Of a DNA stretch of 30,474 nucleotides, positions 1-9,162 are shown piece by piece. Origin of the DNA: a virus. Position 1 is the first letter of the stretch, and each line of letters starts with the position of its first letter. A program made the position numbers and the translations under genes. The notes under the pieces are model-generated. The model was not told where the DNA came from. It ran no database searches and saw nothing but the letters and a program-made list of their open reading frames with translations. Where the stretch lies: positions 1 to 30,474 of the IMG/VR virus record IMGVR_UViG_3300001849_000027; one strand, 5' to 3'.

Positions 1-1453
1 CACCAGTCGCACCAGTCGCACCGGTTGCACCCGTAGGAATGGTCAGGTTAAGCGTCTGAGTAGGAGACGTGCCGGTGATCGATGCAGATGCCGACGAGCC
101 AGCAGAGCCGGTCGTAACAGTACCAATCGACAGCGTGTTAGCTGGACCGGCTGCACCGGTATTACCGGTCGGACCTTGTGGGCCTTGTGGACCGGTTGCA
201 CCGGTTGAGCCAGTGGCACCGGTAGCACCAGTTGCGCCAGTTGCACCGGTTGCACCGGTTGCGCCTGTGGGGCCTACAGGGCCTTGGATGCCGCGACCGA
301 ATGGAATCCAGTCAGACCAGTCACCCGAGGTGGACGAGTTCTTGAACGAGATTGCACCGAGGTCCGTCGCGAGGAACGCGAACCCCGTTGCTCGCGCGTT
401 ATAAGTAGACCGGCTGGTGCTCGGCATAATCACGTCAGGGACAAACGAGTTACCCTGAATGCCCTGCGGACCTGTCGTTCCTTGTGGACCGGTAGGACCG
501 GCAGGGCCGGTTGGGCCAGTGGCACCGGTAGCGCCAGTAGCACCCGTTGGACCAGTTGGACCTTGCAGACCAGTTGGACCGGTAGCACCAGTGGCACCCG
601 TGTCGCCCTTGAGTCCACGCGGGATAACAAGGTTCAGCGTCTGGCTGGGCGCGGTTCCAGTGATCGACGCCGTGGCGTTAGACGACGGGTCGCCCGTGGT
701 CACCGTACCAATGCTGAGCGTATTAGCAGGACCGGTGGGGCCGGTTGGGCCGGTTGGACCGGTTGAGCCAGTGCTACCCGTGTCGCCCTTTACGCCTTGC
801 GGGCCAGTAGCGCCGGTTGGGCCTTGTGGACCGGTTGAACCGGTTGCACCGGCTGGACCGATGGTCCCCTGTGGACCAACGGGGCCTTGCAATCCTTGAG
901 GCCCTTGTGGGCCAGTGGGACCCATCGCACCAGTATCACCTTTAGGACCGGTAGCGCCGGTTGCTCCGGCTGGACCGGTTGGGCCGGTTGGACCGGTTGG
1001 ACCGGGTACGCTGATCTGAGCAACAACGAACGCCTTGTTGGCCGCGTCAGTGTCGGCTACCGGAGCAGCGACATTCTTGATGCGCTTATTGTTCGCATCC
1101 CAGTTGCCGGATGGGTCAGTATTAATGCTGCGACCCGCCGTGTCGTTGGCTTCCTGCATACCGTACAGGAGCTGGTTCATCGAAGCGTTGAGCTGGTTTC
1201 CAGTGGTCGCAGCGCCGTTAGAGTAGACAACCTTCGGTGAACTCAAGTCCGTCCGCCGCTCGATGCGAATGGAGTCGCCATTGGCAAGCGGAGCGGACAG
1301 ACGGATGAGATTGGGGTTGACGAAGGTGTAGGTAACGGAACCACCAGTTCGAGTAACAACGACCTCATCGGTGCTCTGATAAGAGAACGGCACTGCGAAG
1401 TCGGTGGTAGTTCCGTTTCCGTTGTAAGTAATGTAGGTGTTATAAAAGGTCAT
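1..1453 (-). CDS. Tail fibre protein, T7 gp17-like N-terminus with collagen-like repeats (partial, 3' end outside window)
   Basis: Host-recognition fibre. The ATG at 1453 follows the gp16-like gene by 2 bp, with AGGA about 7 bases upstream. Residues 1 to about 145 resemble the T7 fibre N-terminal domain that docks the fibre on the tail (starts [14 protein letters not shown]; has the [19 protein letters not shown]-type segment before the shaft). The shaft is collagen-like Gly-X-Y repeats, mostly GPT, GAT and GPQ, at about 736-1008, 458-619, 150-289 and 1-37. These are interrupted by two copies of one non-collagen module ([11 protein letters not shown] ... ASITGT ... QTLNL.IP) at about 620-735 and 38-149. 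A third, unrelated insert at about 290-457 contains [12 protein letters not shown]. The reading frame is open to position 1, so the receptor-binding tip is not seen. Confidence 0.9.
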   Translation of the reverse strand, partial: MTFYNTYITYNGNGTTTDFAVPFSYQSTDEVVVTRTGGSVTYTFVNPNLIRLSAPLANGDSIRIERRTDLSSPKVVYSNGAATTGNQLNASMNQLLYGMQEANDTAGRSINTDPSGNWDANNKRIKNVAAPVADTDAANKAFVVAQISVPGPTGPTGPTGPAGATGATGPKGDTGAMGPTGPQGPQGLQGPVGPQGTIGPAGATGSTGPQGPTGATGPQGVKGDTGSTGSTGPTGPTGPTGPANTLSIGTVTTGDPSSNATASITGTAPSQTLNLVIPRGLKGDTGATGATGPTGLQGPTGPTGATGATGATGPTGPAGPTGPQGTTGPQGIQGNSFVPDVIMPSTSRSTYNARATGFAFLATDLGAISFKNSSTSGDWSDWIPFGRGIQGPVGPTGATGATGATGATGATGATGSTGATGPQGPQGPTGNTGAAGPANTLSIGTVTTGSAGSSASASITGTSPTQTLNLTIPTGATGATGATG

Positions 1454-1455
1454 TG

Positions 1456-4400
1456 TTATTCCTTAGTAGTATTTAGAGGATTTGTAAAAATCTCCGGTGT
1501 TCCCCTGTCGAAAGATGATTGAATACGGTTGAGCTTAATCTGCTTACCGATGTTGATCTTTCCAATCAGCTCAAGGTTTTTGTTGGCAACCTCTTTGGCC
1601 TCAACAATGTTCCAAGCAGCTTTGTGCCCTGCTTCGATCTTCTTTTGAATTAGCTCAATAAGTGGACCCCGGTTCTCTGAGCCGTGACCACCCATAGCCA
1701 AGGAACTGTTGTCCACGGAGCCTTTATAGGACCGAAGAGTGCTATAAAGGTCTTCCACCATCCCGCTTTGAGCTATTGCGGTGACATACTCGTCCCACAC
1801 TGTAGCTTTGCCGACAGACGACTTGATAAGCCGAAGGTCTTCATTGTGGAGGTAGGGGCTGGGAGCAACGGGCTTAATTGAAAAGTCCGCACCAGTCAGC
1901 TTGCTGATTTCACCAAGCCTCTTATCAACCCATTCCGCTTTAGTGTTGATTTCCTTCTGCGGGACTGTGCCGAGAATGCCAACAAATCCGCGTGTAGGAT
2001 TGACTTGAACAAGTGGTTGCCCGGTGAACGTATATGCCTTCGGGAGGATGTCCTTGTTGTTAATGACCTTTGACCAGCTTTGAATGAAGTCCATCGTCTG
2101 AACGACGCGGGGGTCAAGGGTATTATTCAAGTGATTAAGGAAATTGGGAGCCATACCGGCGGACCAACGCCCTAACGCTTTGCTGCCCTTCTTAGCGAGG
2201 CTTGGGTCATAATCCTGTGCTTTCTCCATTCCTTCGAGTGAGGCGGCGAGATCGCGAACGGTTTGAAAACCCGGTTTATCCAAAAGGCTAGAACCAATGG
2301 CAACGGCAACAGCTCCAAAGGTATTAATGCCGTCGTCCAAATAGCTTTGCTGCTCTTCACGTAGGCCGCGTTGAGTTTCGATGGATGCAAGCGTTGTTTT
2401 AAGTGCGTGGATCGTGTTGATGATTGGAGCGACCTGATCTAAGTTCGAGTAGTCTCTCCACTCGCCATTGATCTTGATCAACTGCGGTTGCCAATAGCCA
2501 CTAAGTTGATTTGCTTTGTTTGCTCCAGTTCCTGTCAAAGAAGGACCGGTGACTTCGTTGTTGTCCACCATGTTCCAAATTTGATACATGAGGTAGAGGC
2601 CAAAAAGAGATTTACCCAAAGCAATCCTTTGTTCTCTAGCTCCTAAGTCTCCTCCTACTTTTGCTCTCCAATCACGAGAAAGGGGAGCAAACGGAGTGTA
2701 GTCTTGAACGGAACGGTACAAGCTCCGCAAAGGCTGGCGGACAAATGGCGTGAGAACCAAACGGGAGTAGTCGTTCCCAAGAGCGGCTTCAACAGTTTTA
2801 CCAAACTCGCTGGTGAATGGGTCTTTATACAGAATCTCGTCTACCCGCTGAGCTAGGGCGTCATCAACAATCCGTCCGTTCTTATCTATAGCTGTTTGAA
2901 CTTGGGTTTGAATCCACTCCTTCTCAGTGTACTTTCTTTTTCCCACCATAATGGTAGGGGAAGCCTTTAGTTCATCAAATTCTTTAGACAACGCCTCACG
3001 ACGAGCCGCTGACAGCGACTTGTCATCTAGTGTCTGTTTTAGAGTCTTCATTCGGTCAAATAATTTTTCAGAAAAGACCGATGACTCTTTTGCTGCTAAC
3101 TCTATTAGAGCCGCCGATTTCCCGAAGAGGCTATCGGTAGCCATCATCAACTTAGTCGGCGTGGAGGCAGCGTGGCCTATAAAGTCTGTAGCCTTAGCTA
3201 CGTTTTCTGCAAACTTGGTTCCAGCAAATGCTTGTTGAACAGCATCTGGCACAAAGGCACGAGTCATATTGCCTGAGAGTAGCGCGTTTTCCGTGTTTAT
3301 GTTTTCGTATTTGGTTTTTGTAACAATAGACCTATCGTGCAAAAACGCTTCGCGGAACGAGTCGTTGACGATGCTAAGCATTGTGCGACTGGCACTTGCT
3401 TGTTCAACACGCCAAGCGGCGGCGAGCGCTGCGTGGTTGTTAATGATCTGTTTGTATTGCAGGGTAAGAGCAAGTATCAGATTGTCCGCAGCCCAGCGCG
3501 ACGTGATGTTAATAGCAGCGCTGATCGGGCTAACGAGGGCCATCGTGTTGAGGCCGAAGAGTTTCATATTGGTTGACCAAGCCACAAACGCTTTCATCAT
3601 GCTATCCCAGCGGGATACCAGCGTGTTGCTAGCTTGAGAGCGCAGCTCTCGTTCGGCTTTACGCACGGCTGCGGTTGCAGAACGGATCAAAGGTTTGTCT
3701 TCTAGCTCGATAGCTTTCTCTAGAGCCTTGTTAGCCCGTGCAAGTTCGGTCGTATCTATTTTGACCTTTGAGGCCTCTAGATCGAGGACACTTTGAATCT
3801 GATCAACCGTGATGCCTTCTTGGCGGAGTTCGTTGATACGAGCTTGAATGTCGATGTCAGCCTGAGCATTTGCTTTACCTCGACGGAGGTTCAACAAGTC
3901 CGACGCTATTGAGCCAAGCGGCTTATCCACGTCAGATAGTTTCACGTACAGCTCTCTCAATGGTTCAATTTTCTCAACCAGAAGAGTGTCGGCAGCAGCC
4001 CCCTGTTTTTGCTTTAGTAATGACTTGTACTGTTTTTCCAGAAGGTCCAATTCTTTGCTTGTCTCCTTCGTTGTTTCTTTAAACAAGGAGGACAGCGCCT
4101 TCATATCGGAAAACGAATAACTGTCGGAAAGTACGCGAATGGCGTTGTATCGGTCTCTAGCTGCAATAGACGCCAATGCGTCAGCAAACGGAGCGACTTT
4201 GCCTTGAATGTCTTTAAGCTGACGGCTGAAGTCTCTTGGGATCATGCTGAGTAGTTGGCGCAGCTCGTCACTAGCTGCATTCACATTCTCTGGAACCTTA
4301 CCATTGATAAGGTTTTCCATGTCGCGTTCTGCCGTGGACGCGATGGCGTCGATGGTCTGCTGTGGGCCGGTTTTATCTTCAACCCCAATGGCAGGAGTCT

Positions 4401-6024
4401 CCGCCTTGGGTGACTTGCGCTCCGCAATGCGTCCAATGGTCAGCACATCCTCGTCGGATGCTTTGGCAGATTCCTTGATGCTGTCCCGTACCGACTTCCC
4501 AAGGGCGTTTATTTCGTCGTCTGAGTAGCCGAGGCCATGCAGCCAGCCCCTGTAATCCGCATCACGCGCCGATTTACGGGTTTGAGCCGTGATGAACAGG
4601 GCCTTTTCAATGTCGCTCTCAAATTTAAGTTCAAACCCCTTTTGCCCGTAATTGTAACGCGGCTTTGCTCCCGCAAGGTTCTTGGGGAGGGTGTCTGAAA
4701 GCGCAGTAGCCGCAGGCTCTACAACTTGCTGAGCTGGTGCGGCTGTAGGCAGAGGAGCGGTTGGTTCTGGAGCTGCGGATGCCGGAACAGCCGTCTGATC
4801 CGCAGATGCTGCCGGAACGCTAGCCGGTGTTGATTGATCAGATGTCTGACCAGCCTTTTCCAGCTCGCTAGCAGCGAGATTGCGTTCAGCTTCAGCGCCC
4901 TTGGTGTCACCCGCTTTAGCCTTGCGGCCAGCAATAAGGAGACCGCCGATAGCTTTAATCAGGAGAATGGTAGCCGCCGAGACGCCGCCCTGTTCAAGGG
5001 CGCGAATACCGCGCTTTGCCGCATCCGACTCGAAGCTGTCGATGCCGTACATCCAATCAAGGGACTTTTCATCCCCGGTCATGTAGCGGGATAAGTGCTT
5101 TACACCATCGGCAAGCAGAGGGTCTTTCGGATCAAAACCAAAAGCGTTGGCTAGGCCATCCAAAGAAAACTCACGGACGATCTTGGCCCCAGTGCTTAGA
5201 GACCCAGCAGCGGCAAACGGAGCTGCCAAGGCACCGACGATAGCGCGAGCCGAGGTGAATTGACCGATGCCTTCAGCAAAGGCCGACAAGATCGGCGCAT
5301 CATTGGGTCGAGTATCAGGCGGCACAAAGTCGTTTTGAAGCAATCCAACAGATTGCCCCAACTCCTGCACGCCCTTGGCTAGACCGCGCTCAAATCCTCT
5401 CGTCACGTCTCCGGTGGCACTGTATTCCAGCCCAGTCTTCGCGGTGAACCCGTGGTAGTAGATGTCGGCCAGCATGGACCCAGCGAGTTTTCGGGTGCTC
5501 TGGTCGCTCTTGGGGTCAAGCAGTTCGATCCACGGTTTTGAAACACCACCGTAGACCTGATCAAAGACTTCGCGTGCCTTCGGGTCATTCCGGTGGATCA
5601 TCAAGCTGTCCAACGCTTCCCGGCTCGGCACCGATAGGTACATCATCGCTGTGCCTGTGCCGAAGGCGTAGTCAAAAGCTTCAATCGCTCCCGGCTCGGA
5701 TTGTTTTGCTCTAAGGACTTGCACATTCTCAGGGGTAGGGAAGCGCTTAAAGCTCCCGTATCCCTTAAATGCTCGGCTTGTTTCTAAAGTAAGGTCTTGA
5801 CTGGCCGTACCACCTAGCGCTTGGACTACGTTGCGCCCTAACCACCGTTCTGCTGTTGAAACAAATTTTCCGCTTTCGTTTACAAGCTCGGTGGCGTCTG
5901 GCCGCTGTTCAGTCTGAGCCGGTGCCTGTTGTGTGATGGGAGCGTCGGGCGGCTCCCCAGCAATAGGCATAGGGGGAGCGCCCGTGTCCCCCGGTGTAAC
6001 GGGGGCCACAGTGATCGAGGCCAT
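1456..6024 (-). CDS. Large internal virion (core) protein, T7 gp16-like by position
   Basis: A 1522-residue protein in the position of T7 gp16 (1318 aa), the ejected core protein that helps carry DNA across the cell envelope. AGGAG lies 7 bases before the ATG at 6024. The N-terminus is Pro/Ala-rich (residues 7-38). Hydrophobic stretches at about 255-277 and 347-366 could enter membrane. A Pro/Ala-rich linker covers about 399-442, followed by long helical, Lys/Glu-rich sequence. I do not see the lytic transglycosylase signature that T7 gp16 has at its N-terminus. The assignment rests on size, gene order (after the gp15-like gene, before the fibre) and composition more than on motifs. Confidence 0.85.
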   Translation of the reverse strand: MASITVAPVTPGDTGAPPMPIAGEPPDAPITQQAPAQTEQRPDATELVNESGKFVSTAERWLGRNVVQALGGTASQDLTLETSRAFKGYGSFKRFPTPENVQVLRAKQSEPGAIEAFDYAFGTGTAMMYLSVPSREALDSLMIHRNDPKAREVFDQVYGGVSKPWIELLDPKSDQSTRKLAGSMLADIYYHGFTAKTGLEYSATGDVTRGFERGLAKGVQELGQSVGLLQNDFVPPDTRPNDAPILSAFAEGIGQFTSARAIVGALAAPFAAAGSLSTGAKIVREFSLDGLANAFGFDPKDPLLADGVKHLSRYMTGDEKSLDWMYGIDSFESDAAKRGIRALEQGGVSAATILLIKAIGGLLIAGRKAKAGDTKGAEAERNLAASELEKAGQTSDQSTPASVPAASADQTAVPASAAPEPTAPLPTAAPAQQVVEPAATALSDTLPKNLAGAKPRYNYGQKGFELKFESDIEKALFITAQTRKSARDADYRGWLHGLGYSDDEINALGKSVRDSIKESAKASDEDVLTIGRIAERKSPKAETPAIGVEDKTGPQQTIDAIASTAERDMENLINGKVPENVNAASDELRQLLSMIPRDFSRQLKDIQGKVAPFADALASIAARDRYNAIRVLSDSYSFSDMKALSSLFKETTKETSKELDLLEKQYKSLLKQKQGAAADTLLVEKIEPLRELYVKLSDVDKPLGSIASDLLNLRRGKANAQADIDIQARINELRQEGITVDQIQSVLDLEASKVKIDTTELARANKALEKAIELEDKPLIRSATAAVRKAERELRSQASNTLVSRWDSMMKAFVAWSTNMKLFGLNTMALVSPISAAINITSRWAADNLILALTLQYKQIINNHAALAAAWRVEQASASRTMLSIVNDSFREAFLHDRSIVTKTKYENINTENALLSGNMTRAFVPDAVQQAFAGTKFAENVAKATDFIGHAASTPTKLMMATDSLFGKSAALIELAAKESSVFSEKLFDRMKTLKQTLDDKSLSAARREALSKEFDELKASPTIMVGKRKYTEKEWIQTQVQTAIDKNGRIVDDALAQRVDEILYKDPFTSEFGKTVEAALGNDYSRLVLTPFVRQPLRSLYRSVQDYTPFAPLSRDWRAKVGGDLGAREQRIALGKSLFGLYLMYQIWNMVDNNEVTGPSLTGTGANKANQLSGYWQPQLIKINGEWRDYSNLDQVAPIINTIHALKTTLASIETQRGLREEQQSYLDDGINTFGAVAVAIGSSLLDKPGFQTVRDLAASLEGMEKAQDYDPSLAKKGSKALGRWSAGMAPNFLNHLNNTLDPRVVQTMDFIQSWSKVINNKDILPKAYTFTGQPLVQVNPTRGFVGILGTVPQKEINTKAEWVDKRLGEISKLTGADFSIKPVAPSPYLHNEDLRLIKSSVGKATVWDEYVTAIAQSGMVEDLYSTLRSYKGSVDNSSLAMGGHGSENRGPLIELIQKKIEAGHKAAWNIVEAKEVANKNLELIGKINIGKQIKLNRIQSSFDRGTPEIFTNPLNTTKE

Positions 6025-6035
6025 TCAAATACTCC

Positions 6036-8090
6036 TTATTTTGTGAAACCTAGTCTCTGGGCTTCATCACCAAGAGTTTTATCTCTAGGGCTAATCTCTG
6101 GGCGCGTCTCTTTGACAACACCGTCGTTCAAAAAGCTATCAAGGGTTGCTTGATTGGAATTTGCGAGTTGCTGTCTAAATGTTTTGACAGTTTCTTTAGC
6201 GGCGTCATACCAGATGATTGCTCGGTCAGAATCGTTGAGATTAACTTTGCCCGTAGATTCTAAATACTTTGGAATCATTTTAACGAGATTAGCTCGATAA
6301 TTTTGTAGCATAGCCGAATAGACAAGGGGCTGATTGATGCGAAGAGCGACCCCTTCTCCAGTGTAGCCAACAAGCGAACCCATCGCTTGATAATACTGCT
6401 TATCGTAGTAATTATTGTTTAACTCGTTTTTATTTTCAGCAATCCGTTGACGTAAGTCGTGCAGCTTAGTCCACAGTTTTGGGTCATTCACAGAATTGAG
6501 GGACACTGAAATTGGGTCTTTACCTTCAGCAGCCGCTAGATACATTTCTCTTTCTAGTCTTTCGGCGTTTGCGTTTTCCACCTTCTGATCTGTTAGCCCA
6601 TTTACGACTTTGTGGATTCGTTCAAAAACCTGATTAGCGTCTTTTGAATTGATTTCATTTAGTCGCTTAAAGAACCCATTCTTTGCTTCTTGAGATAAAT
6701 CCTCTCCGGGTTTTAACGTACTCAGGGCGGTGTTAATGTCTTTCATCACCATGTCTTCTCGTTCAGCTTTAATTCGCTGTTGACGAGTGTACGCCCAGTT
6801 TTCCAATTCCCGTTGCTGTTTAACAATTGACTGCCTTGTATCAAGGTTGTCCTTGATCTCAGCAGGGGTCAGCATCTTTTGAGGGATGATGTCTAGCAAG
6901 CTCGGATCGTTAGTTTCCAACGCCATCAATCTGGCAGCTTCTAGCATTCCCTTTTTCTTTTGGGTTCGATCAAATAACGAATGCGTTTTATCTTGTGTCT
7001 GATCGAGAAGCATAAGAGCGACTCGACTTTCATAGGTCGAGTATGAAACTGGCAAGCCCTCGGGGTCGCCGGGTCTCAATTTGCGTTCGCCACTACCTTC
7101 GGCGGCGGGATTAACTCCACCAACTGTGAACAAGGCGGGATTGGTTGGCATACCCAAAAAACCAATGCCTTTGTGCATAGACGCTTTAGTGATTTCGTCG
7201 ATTTCTTTTTCACTTGCGTTTGGATTCAGAAGCTTGGCAATTTGCTTAAAGTCAGCTCCGGGGCTAACTTGTTTAGCCAGCAATGTTGCTTCAAGAGCTT
7301 TTACTTGCGTCTTCGTGTCCGCTTGGACTTCAGGGTTGAGTGATTTCCAATATTCATACGTCATAGCCGCAGTGAGTGGGCTAAGGCGATACTGTTTCCC
7401 GAAGTCCACAACATCCGCAGCGTCTGTCGGATTAGGAGCGGTGTTGGGATTGTAGTTTGTCTGCCCGGTATCTTTATAATCTTTCAGCAACTGAAACTGC
7501 TGCGCTTTACCGTCCTCAACCATTGTCTTGTAGTTGGATTGAATACGGGTTTCTGCCAAAGCACTAGAACGGGCAGAGAAGGCTTGACGCAGCGCGTTTA
7601 GATACGGAGTTGTGTAGAACGGAGTCTGGCCGACTTTAATGGATTGGTCGTGCAACGCTTGACGAAGATACGCATCGGTAGCTTCGGGAGTCAGAGTAGC
7701 CGAGTGAGGCATATTCTCCAGAATGCTTTGTGCAACCGGGGCTGCATTCTGCCGAGCAATGATCTGAGACATTGCAGCTCGGGTCATTGGGCTTAAATCT
7801 GGGCGCAGCTTAGCTAGCTGCTGATCAACCGGGCTGTCTTTTTGAAGCTTATCGGCGACAGTCGCCACATACATCTCGGCGTTAGCTTGCTCCTCTTTAA
7901 GTCGGTTTTCTTCAATCGAGTTAACCGATTTTGTAAGAGATGAAAGCGCATTTACAAGCTGCTCAGAGTGGCGCAAAGAGTCTTGGTACTGCGCCTCCAT
8001 ACCACGAACGCTGGACGAATATGTCTCGCGTGGAGTGATGCGGGAGTTTCCAAGCTGCACCTTGTCCTGTTCAGGAATAACGATAGGCAA
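6036..8090 (-). CDS. Internal virion protein, T7 gp15-like
   Basis: A 684-residue protein in the slot of T7 gp15 (747 aa), a core protein ejected with gp14 and gp16 to form the DNA-translocation channel. It is mostly charged, helix-prone sequence without Cys-rich or enzymatic motifs. The start is a TTG at 8090: it has GGGAGG six bases upstream, and the next in-frame ATG is about 30 codons further in. It begins 15 bases after the stop of the gp14-like gene and ends 11 bases before the gp16-like gene, as expected for one late operon. Function is inferred from order and size. Confidence 0.85.
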   Translation of the reverse strand: MPIVIPEQDKVQLGNSRITPRETYSSSVRGMEAQYQDSLRHSEQLVNALSSLTKSVNSIEENRLKEEQANAEMYVATVADKLQKDSPVDQQLAKLRPDLSPMTRAAMSQIIARQNAAPVAQSILENMPHSATLTPEATDAYLRQALHDQSIKVGQTPFYTTPYLNALRQAFSARSSALAETRIQSNYKTMVEDGKAQQFQLLKDYKDTGQTNYNPNTAPNPTDAADVVDFGKQYRLSPLTAAMTYEYWKSLNPEVQADTKTQVKALEATLLAKQVSPGADFKQIAKLLNPNASEKEIDEITKASMHKGIGFLGMPTNPALFTVGGVNPAAEGSGERKLRPGDPEGLPVSYSTYESRVALMLLDQTQDKTHSLFDRTQKKKGMLEAARLMALETNDPSLLDIIPQKMLTPAEIKDNLDTRQSIVKQQRELENWAYTRQQRIKAEREDMVMKDINTALSTLKPGEDLSQEAKNGFFKRLNEINSKDANQVFERIHKVVNGLTDQKVENANAERLEREMYLAAAEGKDPISVSLNSVNDPKLWTKLHDLRQRIAENKNELNNNYYDKQYYQAMGSLVGYTGEGVALRINQPLVYSAMLQNYRANLVKMIPKYLESTGKVNLNDSDRAIIWYDAAKETVKTFRQQLANSNQATLDSFLNDGVVKETRPEISPRDKTLGDEAQRLGFTK

Positions 8091-8096
8091 AGCTGT

Positions 8097-8102
8097 CCTC
8101 CC
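8097..8102 (-). promoter_or_regulatory. Strong ribosome binding site selecting a TTG start
   Basis: GGGAGG on the minus strand sits six bases before the TTG at 8090. No ATG or GTG is available near the gene's 5' end, so this site fixes the start of the gp15-like gene. Confidence 0.7.
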
Positions 8103-8105
8103 TAA

Positions 8106-8678
8106 TTATGATGTCGGCATAGCAATATTGAACGGCGAGTTCATTCCCCATCCAGTAAAGAACCCGCCCTGATTAAGAGCGTTTAGTCCGGTGGAACCAG
8201 CGTTCAGAGCAAGAGCGGTGTAGTTAGGACCAGACTTGAACGGGATAGCGTTTTGCCGTCCCATTGCTTCGTACTGAGCGCTAATAGTGTTTCCAATAAA
8301 CTGGTCTTTCAAATCATCGCGCTGAGTGTTAATTCTGCTTTCGTTCTCAGCGGTGACTTGACGCTCATCGTTCATAAGCTGCTCTAGGGTAACTGACCCC
8401 GGAGCAATACCAGCGCTACCAGCGCTAGCCACACCAGTAGCCAAAGCCGCACGTCCCTTAAGAGTTGCGGCATAGCCTTTCTGTTGAACTGCTCGTTCAT
8501 CGTAAACATACTTTCTTTGTAGATCGCCAACCTTGTTTTGATATGCGATAGCTGCGTCACGATGAGCAGCCGCCGCTTGGGCGTTGTACGCATCCGCAGC
8601 GGATTGTTGTGCGCTAGCGCCTGCTGCCATTTGCAGCCCGCTCATCGCAAGGCCAATGCCCATCATTGGACTACACAT
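8106..8678 (-). CDS. Internal virion protein, T7 gp14-like
   Basis: A 190-residue protein, close to T7 gp14 (196 aa), the core protein that forms the outer-membrane part of the ejection channel. The N-terminus (MCSPMMGIGLAMSGLQMAAG) is hydrophobic and small-residue rich. Ala/Gln-rich helical sequence follows (SAADAYNAQAAAAHRDAAIA), typical of gp14-like proteins. The C-terminus is Gly/Asn-rich. It starts one base after the stop of the gp13-like gene with GAGGA upstream. Confidence 0.85.
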   Translation of the reverse strand: MCSPMMGIGLAMSGLQMAAGASAQQSAADAYNAQAAAAHRDAAIAYQNKVGDLQRKYVYDERAVQQKGYAATLKGRAALATGVASAGSAGIAPGSVTLEQLMNDERQVTAENESRINTQRDDLKDQFIGNTISAQYEAMGRQNAIPFKSGPNYTALALNAGSTGLNALNQGGFFTGWGMNSPFNIAMPTS

Positions 8679-8679
8679 G

Positions 8680-9162
8680 TTAGAAGGTCCTCAATTTTAC
8701 GAACTCAAAGAATGGCAGTTCGTATGGTGGGAGTTTCACCTCCCTAAGAAATTTGAAACCGAGCCAGCGGAGCCAAGCGTGGTGAACGTGGTTCTCGCGG
8801 TAGGTAGCGTTGTAAAAAACTGATTTGTTAGACTCGATAAACAAGTCGTCGAGCATAGGCCTGCTATGCTCTAAGAACAGAAACTTGAACCTGACGATGT
8901 CTTCAGAACCGAGTAGCCATGCGATCCCCCAGTCTTCACCAAGAGGGCTGTGGCTTATTCCTAATATGGCCGCACATTTAGATTGAGGGCCATACAGAGA
9001 GTAATTCAGGAAAGACGTGTCAACACTGCGTCGGAGGGCCACGAGAGGCGTCATGCCACCGGCAGCGCACTCATCAATGTCCTCCTGACGCAAGTGTTGT
9101 GCTAGGTACTCTACATCTTCGTTTGTCGTTTTGCGTACATACGTAGAATAGGGTTTATCCAT
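8680..9162 (-). CDS. T7 gp13-like protein (DUF2833/GNAT-like)
   Basis: A 160-residue protein in the T7 gene 13 position. The segment TNEDVEYLAQHLRQEDIDE, followed by a specificity-like block and LRWLGFKFLREVKL near the C-terminus, fits the phage family related to GNAT folds (DUF2833). The family is virion- or assembly-associated in T7-like phages. I see no basis for claiming acetyltransferase activity. The ATG at 9162 overlaps the stop of the tail-tube B gene (TAATG) with AGAGAG upstream. An upstream in-frame start at 9204 lies inside the previous gene and is less likely. Confidence 0.75.
   Translation of the reverse strand: MDKPYSTYVRKTTNEDVEYLAQHLRQEDIDECAAGGMTPLVALRRSVDTSFLNYSLYGPQSKCAAILGISHSPLGEDWGIAWLLGSEDIVRFKFLFLEHSRPMLDDLFIESNKSVFYNATYRENHVHHAWLRWLGFKFLREVKLPPYELPFFEFVKLRTF

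Noticed and set aside
69-1026. Several open frames on both strands rich in Pro/Val or Trp/Thr/Gly
   Set aside because: Shadows of the GGN-CCN-ACN triplet repeats of the collagen-like fibre in other frames.
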